Shown here: positions 1 to 6,993 of the stretch, piece by piece
Layout of the letters: each line of letters starts with the position of its first letter
Position numbering within the stretch: position 1 is the stretch's first letter
Origin: Patescibacteria group bacterium
GTDB taxonomy: Bacteria > Patescibacteriota > Microgenomatia > UBA12405
DNA length: 13,112 nucleotides
Reading direction: 5' to 3'
Assembly (NCBI GenBank): GCA_018901355.1
Contig: JAHIEZ010000051.1
Span: forward strand, 1 to 13,112
Notes under the pieces: model-generated
Database searches by the model: none
Seen by the model: the letters and a program-made list of their open reading frames with translations, nothing else
Told to the model about the DNA's origin: nothing
Translations under genes and position numbers: made by a program

Positions 1-642
1 ATAAAGAGGTTTTTGTGTTTGGTTTATGACCTGAGTGATAATATCTATGTCGAAAAGATATTTTGATTTTAGGTTTTTTTTTATAAAATTGGTTTTAAAA
101 ATAGTACCGTTGGCGCCGATAGTGGGAATTGTTTGTTTTGGATTGAGGGTAAGTTTGATGTATGAGGGGTGATCATTTTGGGGGGGCTTGAAATAATTTA
201 TACGGTCAGAAACGCCGATAACAAAAGCGTAGGGATCATTGGCTCCAATAAGAGCACTATAGCGTTCGATAAAGCCGGCACGGGGACGATAGGTGAAGGC
301 CCAGGGTTCTGAGCCAATAATAGCCGGGTCTGAAAAAGGAGCCATCATCTGTTTTAGCCAATTTGAGTTGGGTAAAATATTGTCGGAGTCGAGAAGGCAG
401 ACAAGTTTGGTGGTGCATTTTTTAACAGCAATGGCTTTACCAGCTTCGGCTGTTTTGAGTGGATTTTTGATAATTTGAGCTTTATATTTTTGGGCAATTT
501 TTAAAGTGTCGTCGTTTGAGCCACCGTCAGCAATAATAATTTGATAGTTTTTGTAAGTTTGATTTTTTATGGATTTTAAACATGGTTTTAATACCGAACC
601 GGCGTTTAGAGTAGGAATGATGAAAGTGACGGTTGGTGTCAT
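1..642 (-). CDS. Family 2 glycosyltransferase, 3' end outside window
   Basis: This is the N-terminal 214 residues of a GT-A fold glycosyltransferase; the frame is open to the window edge. Such enzymes transfer a sugar from a nucleotide-sugar donor to a glycan or lipid acceptor on the cytoplasmic face. The protein opens with the typical first strand (VTFIIPTLN, residues 5-13), followed by IIIADGGSNDDT around residues 35-46 (nucleotide-binding Asp39), the DxD metal site DSD at 85-87, and an acidic FDIDI segment near 197-201 that may supply the catalytic base. The start is the ATG at 640-642, which shares an ATGA with the TGA stop of the upstream methyltransferase, suggesting translational coupling. 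There is no Shine-Dalgarno-like sequence. The family is secure; the sugar and acceptor are unknown. Residues after 214, including any membrane anchor, are not visible. Confidence 0.9.
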   Translation of the reverse strand, partial: MTPTVTFIIPTLNAGSVLKPCLKSIKNQTYKNYQIIIADGGSNDDTLKIAQKYKAQIIKNPLKTAEAGKAIAVKKCTTKLVCLLDSDNILPNSNWLKQMMAPFSDPAIIGSEPWAFTYRPRAGFIERYSALIGANDPYAFVIGVSDRINYFKPPQNDHPSYIKLTLNPKQTIPTIGANGTIFKTNFIKKNLKSKYLFDIDIITQVINQTQKPLY

Positions 643-1259
643 TTTTTTAAGATTATTTCCCAATAATTAGAAAATTTTTTGAGTGACAGGGGAACTTGTT
701 CGGAAAAAAAAGCAAATCGACCATTGTGTATACCTATAATTACCGGGTTAATCAAAAATTTTTTAAATTCAGATTTGTTTATTAGGTGAATAATTTCAGA
801 CTCGATATACTCTCTTTGGTGTTCTCCAGACGGAAATACTTGTTTTCCAAAAAAAAGCTCAATAAATCTTTTTGCCAATCTTTTTCTATTGGGGGTTAAA
901 ATAATAGCTATCCCGTTCTTCTTTAATACTTTATAAGTTTCATTGATAGCCCTGGTGTCGTTTTCGATATGTTCAATTACATGACTGGCGATAAGAATAT
1001 TGACAGTTTTTGGCTTAATATATTTGGTTAGATTTTGCCAATCTCCCTGAAGATATGTTATGTTGTGGTGGTTTTTTGGTAACCTTTGAGGAAAATATTC
1101 AATGCCGATGACTTTTTGGCAATAATGACTAAGTTCGTCCGTTTTTGTTACAGCGGAGGCTCCAATTTCGACGACGGTATCTGATTGCTTGACGATATCT
1201 TTGTAGACAGACATCAAGTGTCGCCAATCGTAGTTTATATTTTTAAATAAAATTTTCAT
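639..1259 (-). CDS. Class I SAM-dependent methyltransferase
   Basis: A 206-residue Rossmann-fold methyltransferase of the Methyltransf_11/UbiE-like type. Motif I is VVEIGAS (residues 29-35, SAM binding). An acidic residue follows strand 2 (IGIEYF, 51-56), and QGD at 71-73 is the probable adenine-contact region. The post-motif II block ASHVIEHIEND (91-101) is characteristic of the group, and VLKKNGIAIILTPN (111-124) is the usual strand 5 region. The length fits a stand-alone enzyme with no extra domain and no membrane segment. It overlaps by 4 bases (ATGA) with the genes on both sides, so it is probably translated together with them. A weak GGTGG lies six bases before the ATG. Its place between radical SAM and glycosyltransferase genes suggests methylation of a sugar or a glycolipid intermediate, but this is inference; the acceptor cannot be read from the sequence. 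Confidence 0.88.
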   Translation of the reverse strand: MKILFKNINYDWRHLMSVYKDIVKQSDTVVEIGASAVTKTDELSHYCQKVIGIEYFPQRLPKNHHNITYLQGDWQNLTKYIKPKTVNILIASHVIEHIENDTRAINETYKVLKKNGIAIILTPNRKRLAKRFIELFFGKQVFPSGEHQREYIESEIIHLINKSEFKKFLINPVIIGIHNGRFAFFSEQVPLSLKKFSNYWEIILKK

Positions 1260-2752
1260 ATTAAGCCACCGTATTTGTGAACTAAACTAAACAACCAGTA
1301 ATCAATGGGTAGGTCAAAAAACTTGTATTTCCATCTGATTTTGACCAGGACTAAACCAATTTGATACGAGAGGCAAAATATAATTTTTAGGATAGGATTA
1401 CTGATCCTATCCTTTAATATTTTGTAACTGTCCACATCCATTAAGCCAAAAATGTATTGAGTGAGCATGGCAGTGAGACGGGCTTGTTTTTTGCTAAGCC
1501 AGCGTTGTTTTAGGGTTTCTTTAAAGGCGTCTTCGGGAGACATGAGATAAGTGCTCCAGCCTTTAAGGCTGTGAGGATATTTTAAGCCTAATTTTTGGGC
1601 ACGTTTGAAGAGAGGAGCACCAGGGTAGGGTAAAAAAACATAATAGGTGAAGCGATTTTTGTGGCTAATTTTTAACAGTTTGTCGATAAGGGAAAAGGTG
1701 GATCGGTATTCTTGATCGACAAATTTTTTATTTTTGACGGGATCTATCGACCAAGGTAAACCGACTAAAAAAGAAAAGAGAATTTTAATATGGTACTTTT
1801 TGCAAAGGCGGGTAAATTTGATAATTTGAGAGACATTCATGTCTTTTTCGATTAGGTCAAGGGCGGCCTGGGAACCGGATTCGGCGCCGGTTAGAATCAT
1901 GGCACAGCCAGATTGTTTCATTAATCGCCAAGTTTTGGGAGAGTAATTGCAGAGGGTACTGACACGACCATTAGCATTGCCCCAACGGATGTTGAGCTTG
2001 TTTTTTATAAGACCTTGGCAAATGTTTGCTACTCTTTTTTCGTCGACAAAAAAATTACTGTCATAGACGGCAATAGAATCGGCGTTGTATTTTTTGACAA
2101 GTGTTTTCCATTCTTTGACAACTTTTTTTGCAGGAACGGCGGTCCAGCTACGTTTATTGACAATTTGTTCAACACAAAAAGCACAACGAAAAGGACAACC
2201 ATAACTACTGATGTAGGGGAAAGTGCGGTCGCCATATTCGGTATTGCCGATGCATTTTTCGAGGTCGAGAAGCTGATAAGGTAGGGGTGGGGCGAGGCTA
2301 AGATCGACCGGTTTTTTGGGATAGATGATTTTATTTTTTGGCGGTTTTCCCCTTTCTATGGCCTTGACTAATTGAGGAAAAGTTTCATCTGATTGGCCAA
2401 CCAGGACATAATCAACAAAAGGGTTTTTGAGAGTTTGTTGGGGTAGAATCGAAGGGTGCCAACCACCCCAGACGATGGGAATATTGGGGTATTTTTTTTT
2501 GAAAGTCTTGGCAATTTTTAGGCCATCATAGATTTGAAAACCGGTCATAGCGGTGATGCCAAGACAAATGGCGTTTTTACCCTGATTAAGGATTGTTTTT
2601 AGAGGATTTTTTTGCAGATGACGGGCGTAAATTTTGACGTTGTAGTTTTTGGATAAATAGCGGGAAATAGCTAAATGAGCCAGGGGAATGCCAAGCCAGG
2701 GGCGGTTGTAGGGAAAAGGAGTGGGAAAATAGAGAAGGATAGAGCGTTTCAT
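1256..2752 (-). CDS. Radical SAM protein with N-terminal cobalamin-binding-like domain
   Basis: A 498-residue class B-type radical SAM enzyme. Residues 1-135 resemble a B12-binding Rossmann domain (PLAHLAISRYL near 23-33, ICLGITAMTG near 62-71, VWGGWHPS at 94-101, VDYVLVGQSDETF at 113-125). It lacks the DxHxxG motif, as is usual for base-off cobalamin binding in this family. The radical SAM core begins with YGCPFRCAFC, whose Cys186, Cys190 and Cys193 form a canonical CX3CX2C 4Fe-4S site. TGAESGSQ (288-295) matches the SAM-contact motif, and PYPGAPLF occurs late in the core. The last 100 or so residues are family-specific and contain a hydrophobic stretch but no clear function. The ATG abuts the TAA of the upstream radical SAM gene with zero spacing. 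Members of this superfamily perform C-methylations, methylthiolations and ring rearrangements; here tailoring of a sugar or lipid is inferred only. Confidence 0.9.
   Translation of the reverse strand: MKRSILLYFPTPFPYNRPWLGIPLAHLAISRYLSKNYNVKIYARHLQKNPLKTILNQGKNAICLGITAMTGFQIYDGLKIAKTFKKKYPNIPIVWGGWHPSILPQQTLKNPFVDYVLVGQSDETFPQLVKAIERGKPPKNKIIYPKKPVDLSLAPPLPYQLLDLEKCIGNTEYGDRTFPYISSYGCPFRCAFCVEQIVNKRSWTAVPAKKVVKEWKTLVKKYNADSIAVYDSNFFVDEKRVANICQGLIKNKLNIRWGNANGRVSTLCNYSPKTWRLMKQSGCAMILTGAESGSQAALDLIEKDMNVSQIIKFTRLCKKYHIKILFSFLVGLPWSIDPVKNKKFVDQEYRSTFSLIDKLLKISHKNRFTYYVFLPYPGAPLFKRAQKLGLKYPHSLKGWSTYLMSPEDAFKETLKQRWLSKKQARLTAMLTQYIFGLMDVDSYKILKDRISNPILKIIFCLSYQIGLVLVKIRWKYKFFDLPIDYWLFSLVHKYGGLI
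1389..1413. repeat. Perfect inverted repeat, 10-bp stem and 5-base loop, inside a radical SAM gene
   Basis: On the plus strand AGGATAGGAT, loop TACTG, then ATCCTATCCT: two perfect 10-base arms. It lies within the radical SAM coding sequence and is translated as part of KDRISNPILK near residues 446-455. It is in the middle of a gene and lacks a long T tract in the reading direction, so I do not call it a terminator. It may be a small palindromic insertion or a chance hairpin. Confidence 0.6.
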
Positions 2753-4168
2753 TTAAAAATCTTTAAGTTTTTGTAAAAATTTGATTGAATAACCGGCAAG
2801 ATGTTTTAGGTCAGAAAAGTTGTGGATAGAAATAATTTGATTTAATAAAAACTTAGGAGTGAGGACGCCTTTGAAAAGATTCTTAATCAATTGTTGCTGT
2901 TTTTGGGGAGAAATCGGACTTTTGATAACAGGGCGGGACATGTCGTAATCGGCCCAGTTTTGGGTTAAGAGTAAATTATTTTTTTGGCAATAGCTAAAAA
3001 GTGGGGTGCCGGGATAAGGAATAATACGGGTAGCTTGAAGGCTACTGACCAGATTTTGCTTAAATAAATTACGGGCAAAATGCAGGGTTTTTTGAGCATC
3101 GGCCAGATTTTCCCAGGGATAACCGATCATAACAGTAATGTGAGGCTCTAAACCGACTTTTTTGGCCCAGCCAAGTTCATTGCGGATCTTGGCTGGATCG
3201 ATGTTTTTGTTAATTTTTTTTAAGGTTTTGGGGTTGGCTGATTCAAAACCAAAAAGAATTAGACGAAAACCGGCCTTGGCCATGAGTTGATAATTTTCTT
3301 GGGTAAGAGCGTCAAAGCGCATATTGCAACCGAAATGACATTTTTTGTTTAAACCCTTATCGATGATTTGGTGGCAAAAATCTGTTAGCCAATCCCCTAC
3401 CGGCAGAGTGCCGGAATCGTCAAAAATTTCTTTGACACCCAAGTTAATTAAATTTTCTACTTCGGCAATAGCATGCTTGACGGAAAAACGGCGGTAAGAG
3501 TCATGAGGAAAAAGTGTGGTCCAGGAACAAAAAGTACATTTGCCCCACCAACAATCACGACCGGACATGATATAAGCACCGGGATGGTATTTGAAATTTG
3601 AATTGCGATTGGCGTAATCCTGCCAGCAAGTTAACTGGTGGTCGATGATGGGAATTTGGTCGAGGTGATGATCGGGAGTGGAAGCAATAATTTTTGGAGG
3701 ATTTTGATTGGTTGATAATTGAGTTGCTAGAGAGAGAAGAAGCAGATCATAATCACCACCTTTTAAAATATAATTAACCGGACAGTTTTTGAGAGATTCG
3801 TGTGGAAGAGCAGTAACATGATCTCCCATCAAGACAGTGTGGCTTTGGGGTAGTTTTTTTTTGATGTCTTTGATTATTTGCCAGTGTTGTTGGATAACCG
3901 GGGTTTTGGTTTCGATGACAATTAAGTTTGGTCGACGAGAAACAAGCCTTTTGAACCATTGTTGGTAGCTTAATCTTTGAGCAATAGCGTCGTCCCAGTA
4001 AACCTTAAAACCTTTTGATTTAAGTAAGGTAGCGGCGGAGGCGGGAATGACGGGATAGATGACATTGTCGGTATGGGTCCACTGAAATTGACGGTTTTGA
4101 GAGAGGAAAGCAATGCCTTTGTCGGAATTTAGGGGTGGGTAAGAAATAGAAACAGAAAATTTGGCCAT
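2753..4168 (-). CDS. Radical SAM protein with B12-binding-like domain and CX4CX2C cluster motif
   Basis: A 471-residue radical SAM protein, related to its downstream neighbour but clearly distinct. The N-terminal domain (1-155) has a B12-binding-like layout: LIVIETKTP at 82-90, TVLMGDHVTALP at 111-122, and VNYILKGGDYDLLL at 131-144 in place of the usual GEGE loop. The cluster motif is GRDCWWGKCTFCSW with Cys206, Cys211 and Cys214, so four residues rather than three separate the first two cysteines. GFESANPKTL (307-316) is the SAM-contact motif, and RIIPYPGTPLF (381-391) resembles the same block in the neighbour. The MGDHVTALP and GRDCWWGKCTFC pair looks to me like a recognisable uncharacterised subfamily (recollection). 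The ATG starts 8 bases after the upstream TAA, without a Shine-Dalgarno sequence. Whether cobalamin binds is unproven; the substrate is unknown. Confidence 0.88.
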   Translation of the reverse strand: MAKFSVSISYPPLNSDKGIAFLSQNRQFQWTHTDNVIYPVIPASAATLLKSKGFKVYWDDAIAQRLSYQQWFKRLVSRRPNLIVIETKTPVIQQHWQIIKDIKKKLPQSHTVLMGDHVTALPHESLKNCPVNYILKGGDYDLLLLSLATQLSTNQNPPKIIASTPDHHLDQIPIIDHQLTCWQDYANRNSNFKYHPGAYIMSGRDCWWGKCTFCSWTTLFPHDSYRRFSVKHAIAEVENLINLGVKEIFDDSGTLPVGDWLTDFCHQIIDKGLNKKCHFGCNMRFDALTQENYQLMAKAGFRLILFGFESANPKTLKKINKNIDPAKIRNELGWAKKVGLEPHITVMIGYPWENLADAQKTLHFARNLFKQNLVSSLQATRIIPYPGTPLFSYCQKNNLLLTQNWADYDMSRPVIKSPISPQKQQQLIKNLFKGVLTPKFLLNQIISIHNFSDLKHLAGYSIKFLQKLKDF

Positions 4169-4176
4169 AGGCTATT

Positions 4177-5118
4177 TTAACTTAAAAGGCCGAGAATAAA
4201 GAAAAAACCGTAATAAAGGTGGGTGACGGGGATGGTGATGGTGGCTAAAAGAGATAAAAGAAGAGAGTGGCGGTTTTTTAAAAATAAAAGAAAAGTAATT
4301 AATAAAAGGGTTAAATAGAGATAAAGTGGAAGTAATGTCCAGGGGGATCCTGAAATAAATTCAGGATGACAGACAGGGTGACGAAAGAGAAGATAGAGAA
4401 GATAGATAAGAAATAAACTGGGGAGAAAGTAGCCCGGACGGGCGGAGGTGGCGGGGTATTTTTTGACAAAAAGACCCCTCATTTTGGCATAACGGCCAAG
4501 TTGGCGAAGATGGGGTAAAAAAATAGCCCGACGGTGATGAAAGACGACGATAGAAGGATGATAAAAGATTTTTTTGCCTAATTTACGGGTAAGATCAAGA
4601 CACAAGACGGTATCTTCGCCGGGCCAGTGGCGGGTTTGAAAACCGCCAATTTTGTCAAAATCTGATTTGTTGACGATTAAATTGACGGTGGGGTAGTCGT
4701 CGACAAAACGAGGGGGGCTAAGGTGATTTCGATAATCCCCTGCTCCACCGCTACCTAAAAATGAGGACCAAATCAGACCAGAGGCTTGTTGAAAAATGTT
4801 GTCCTCTGGTGGGGTGAGGCATGGCCCACAAAGAGCGGTAATATTCGGGTTTTTATCAAATTGCTTTTTGGCATTTGCCAGCCAGTTTTTGTGAGGATAA
4901 GAATCATCGTCTAAAAAAGCCAAGTATTTGCCTTTGGCCATTTTGGCACCGAGATTTCTTTTAAGAGCCGGATTACTGGTTTTACTAATTTTATTGCTGA
5001 TGACCAATAACTCAAAATTTTTGAAAATTTGTTTGTTTAATTTTTTTCTGGTTTGAGATAAGTACGGAGTTTCTTTGATGACAGGGATAATGATAGAAAA
5101 GAAAGGCTTTTTGTTCAT
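4177..5118 (-). CDS. Family 2 glycosyltransferase with C-terminal membrane segments
   Basis: A 313-residue protein: a GT2 catalytic domain (1-225) followed by hydrophobic helices (about 230-247, 262-281, 285-312) that should anchor it in the membrane with the catalytic part in the cytoplasm. FFSIIIPVIKE (6-16) opens the fold. The metal site is FLDDDSYP (69-75, DDD at 70-72). GFQTRHWPGEDT (159-170) carries the catalytic ED pair at 168-169, and FHHRR (193-197) follows. The usual Asp-rich VDDGS segment is replaced by LLVISNKIS (38-45), so donor contacts may differ. Between the first two hydrophobic segments lies HPEFISGS (251-258), which is encoded by a 27-bp palindromic repeat also found in a gene 6 kb away. 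The start ATG shares an ATGA with the stop of the upstream DPM1-like gene. Family secure; sugar specificity unknown. Confidence 0.9.
   Translation of the reverse strand: MNKKPFFSIIIPVIKETPYLSQTRKKLNKQIFKNFELLVISNKISKTSNPALKRNLGAKMAKGKYLAFLDDDSYPHKNWLANAKKQFDKNPNITALCGPCLTPPEDNIFQQASGLIWSSFLGSGGAGDYRNHLSPPRFVDDYPTVNLIVNKSDFDKIGGFQTRHWPGEDTVLCLDLTRKLGKKIFYHPSIVVFHHRRAIFLPHLRQLGRYAKMRGLFVKKYPATSARPGYFLPSLFLIYLLYLLFRHPVCHPEFISGSPWTLLPLYLYLTLLLITFLLFLKNRHSLLLSLLATITIPVTHLYYGFFFILGLLS
4346..4372. repeat. 27-bp palindromic repeat, copy 1, in frame in a GT2 gene
   Basis: The core is ATCCTGAA, loop ATAAA, TTCAGGAT (8-bp arms, 5-base loop), flanked by a leading G and a trailing GACAG. All 27 bases are identical to the copy at 10308-10334. 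Read from the minus strand it gives HPEFISGS, in a loop between two hydrophobic segments. It resembles the dispersed palindromic element that yields CHPEFISGS or VILNLFQDL peptides in many bacterial annotations (recollection). Confidence 0.85.
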
Positions 5119-5918
5119 CCGGTGTTAACGCGCATTTTTAGATCAGGATCATAGCGCCATTTTCTTTGGTTTTGAGAACTATAGTAGTGCAGGATGCGAA
5201 GGCGATAAAAAACAGCCAGAGCGTCGATAAAACAAGAATAAATCGTTTTTAGACCAGTGGCGTGGGTAAGACTGCCAAATTGATATTTGAGTTTAATGGG
5301 GGCTTCGTAGATGCGGGTAAAACCAAGATAGTTGGCAACTGACAAAATTTCTAAATCGAAAGCATAATTTTTAATTAAAAGCCGGGGTAGAACCTTGACC
5401 AAGATTTTTCTTTTGAAGATTTTTAAACCGGCTTGGGTGTCTTTGACTTTGATACCAAGTAGAAAACGAGCAAAAATTTGGGCTAAAAAACTGATAATTC
5501 TTCTGTCAAAAGGATATTTGACTTGAGAGGCGGGATGTCTTTTAGAGGCGACGATGATGTCGGCGTTGTACCATTCCATATGCTCTAAGATGATGGATAG
5601 ACCGTTGGGGTCTATCTCCATACCGGCGTCGATGAAGGCAACATAATCACCTTTGGTTTTGGTCATACCGTATTTGACGGCATAGCCTTTGCCGTAATTT
5701 TGGGGCAGGCCATAAGCTTTGAGGTTTTTGATTTTTAATTTTTTAATAATGGGATAAGATTTGTCGATATTAATACCATCAACAACGGCGATAATTTCGT
5801 AGGGATAGCGGATTTGAGATAAGGTATGGTCGATGGTGGTCAGATCATCGGCAATGGTGTTTTGTTGTTTGTAGATGGGGACGATGACAGATAAAAAATG
5901 GCTTGTTTTATTTTTCAT
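5115..5918 (-). CDS. DPM1-like polyprenyl-phosphate sugar synthase (GT2)
   Basis: A 267-residue GT2 of the dolichyl/polyprenyl-phosphate mannose or glucose synthase type, which moves one sugar from a nucleotide donor to a polyprenyl phosphate at the cytoplasmic membrane face. Visible blocks: LSVIVPIYKQ (9-18), EIIAVVDGINID (41-52), NYGKGYAVKYGM (74-85), DYVAFIDAGMEIDP (91-104), DADIIVASKRH-like NADIIVASKRH (118-128), and VKDTQAGLKIFKR (158-170), the diagnostic DTQxGxK block. The DxD is DAG, so its last acid is missing. No C-terminal membrane pair is present. I chose the ATG at 5916-5918, which overlaps the upstream GT4 gene by 11 bases; a TTG at 5931-5933 would add only five residues (MPSSL). 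It is probably the donor supplier for the GT39 proteins of the same cluster (inference). It could use glucose, mannose or another hexose. Confidence 0.88.
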   Translation of the reverse strand: MKNKTSHFLSVIVPIYKQQNTIADDLTTIDHTLSQIRYPYEIIAVVDGINIDKSYPIIKKLKIKNLKAYGLPQNYGKGYAVKYGMTKTKGDYVAFIDAGMEIDPNGLSIILEHMEWYNADIIVASKRHPASQVKYPFDRRIISFLAQIFARFLLGIKVKDTQAGLKIFKRKILVKVLPRLLIKNYAFDLEILSVANYLGFTRIYEAPIKLKYQFGSLTHATGLKTIYSCFIDALAVFYRLRILHYYSSQNQRKWRYDPDLKMRVNTG

Positions 5919-6987
5919 GAGAGAGGAGGGCAAGCTGGTAGACGGCCAGAGTTTGACGGGCGGTTAGCTTCCAAGTGAAATGCTTAGCCCGATTTAAACC
6001 TTTTTTTACAAATTCCTGTTGGAGTTTCGGACTGTTCCAGAGTTTTTTGAGGGCATGGGTCAGACTTTTGGGATTATAAGGATTAAACATTAAACCGGAA
6101 AAATTGGAAATTTCGGGTAAAGAAGTTTCTTGGCTAAAGATAGTGGGACAGGCAGAAGCCATGGCTTGAACCAGGGGCAGACCAAAACCTTCGGCATAAG
6201 ATGGCTGGCAATAGATGGTAGCCAAATTAAAAATGGCGGGTAAATCGGCGTCGGGAACAAAACCGGTTAAAGTTAAAAGCGGATTGCTTTTTTGAGATTG
6301 AAGCCAGCGTAGGTCTGTGGTCCAGGGATGGTCGGGGACATTTTTTTGGACGGCGGCAGAACCGACGATGACTAGGGGGTATTTAAGTTTAAAGCAAGCT
6401 TTGACTAAATTGGGAATATTTTTGTTCCAATCGATATCGCCGACGAAAAGAACGAATTTTTTGGATAGGTGGTATTTTTGGCTGATTTTTTTTAGTTTGT
6501 TTTTGTCACCGATGACTTTAAAAGAAGGATCGGCGGCACCGGGGGTGACATAAATACGGTCAGTAGGATAGCCGGTTAGGTCGCTAATGACGAATTTGCT
6601 GTAATGGGAGCAGGTAACAAGAAGATTGGTTTTTTTGAGTTGATGTTTTTGAGAAAGCCAGTTTAACTCCCCCTTGATGCCGACAGGGTAATGTTTTTTG
6701 AACTGACGGGGCGTGAGATCGTAGACGGTGACGATGGTGGGAATGGATGAGTTGACCTTGAGAGTGCGTTTGAAGGGATCAAAGAAAGGGTAGTGAACTA
6801 GGTCAAAATTTCTAATTTCTAATTTAGAATTTCTAATTAAATCGAGTTGCCAATCTTTGTATTCCGGGTCGGTTTTGATGATTTGTTGCATGGCGGGAAC
6901 AAGACGGGAGGTGAAATAGCCGATACCGCGAACGGCATTGCCGTCTTGGGTGGGAGAAATATCAATGGCAATTTTGACTTTGGCCAT
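5908..6987 (-). CDS. GT4-type (group 1) glycosyltransferase
   Basis: A 359-residue GT-B fold retaining glycosyltransferase. The N-terminal acceptor domain contains the glycine-rich VRGIGYFTSRL (19-29), LVHYPFFDPF (63-72) and TIVTVYDLTP (84-93). The C-terminal donor domain has YVTPGAADPSF (146-156), KFVLFVGDIDWNKN (177-190), TGFVPDADLPAIF (241-253) and AEGFGLPLVQAMASACP (265-281). The normal EX7E pair is Glu266 and Gln274, so the second glutamate is replaced. An array of 7-bp repeats encodes LIRNSKLEIRN (50-60) in a loop before a conserved strand. The ATG (start MAKVKIAIDIS) lies 6 bases after the upstream stop codon with no Shine-Dalgarno sequence. It is probably cytoplasmic or peripheral at the membrane, adding a sugar to a lipid-linked glycan; specificity unknown. 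Confidence 0.92.
   Translation of the reverse strand: MAKVKIAIDISPTQDGNAVRGIGYFTSRLVPAMQQIIKTDPEYKDWQLDLIRNSKLEIRNFDLVHYPFFDPFKRTLKVNSSIPTIVTVYDLTPRQFKKHYPVGIKGELNWLSQKHQLKKTNLLVTCSHYSKFVISDLTGYPTDRIYVTPGAADPSFKVIGDKNKLKKISQKYHLSKKFVLFVGDIDWNKNIPNLVKACFKLKYPLVIVGSAAVQKNVPDHPWTTDLRWLQSQKSNPLLTLTGFVPDADLPAIFNLATIYCQPSYAEGFGLPLVQAMASACPTIFSQETSLPEISNFSGLMFNPYNPKSLTHALKKLWNSPKLQQEFVKKGLNRAKHFTWKLTARQTLAVYQLALLSHEK
6811..6838. repeat. Heptanucleotide array TCTAATT x4 in a GT4 gene
   Basis: Four consecutive 7-base units on the plus strand: TCTAATT, TCTAATT, TAGAATT, TCTAATT. The third unit is degenerate. The coding strand reads through it as LIRNSKLEIRN. The flanking bases (CAAAATT before, AA after) look like decayed units. 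The array is in frame inside the GT4 gene. Confidence 0.75.
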
Positions 6988-6993
6988 AAGTGA

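Noticed and set aside
293..478. Open frame on the plus strand
   Set aside because: It lies opposite the GT2 coding sequence, whose conserved motifs explain the region; no recognisable protein content.
1389..1413. Hairpin as a terminator or attenuator
   Set aside because: The coding-strand side is followed by A-rich rather than T-rich sequence, and the gene continues for over 40 codons.
2015..2284. 89-residue open frame on the plus strand
   Set aside because: It is antisense to the radical SAM core including the cluster motif; composition is that of a complementary-strand shadow.
4346..4372. Palindrome as a transcription terminator
   Set aside because: It is inside a coding sequence, has no following T tract on the coding strand, and its exact second copy also lies inside a gene.
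5919..5933. TTG start for the DPM1-like gene
   Set aside because: It adds only five residues (MPSSL) before the ATG, deepens the overlap with the upstream gene to 26 bases and has no ribosome binding site.
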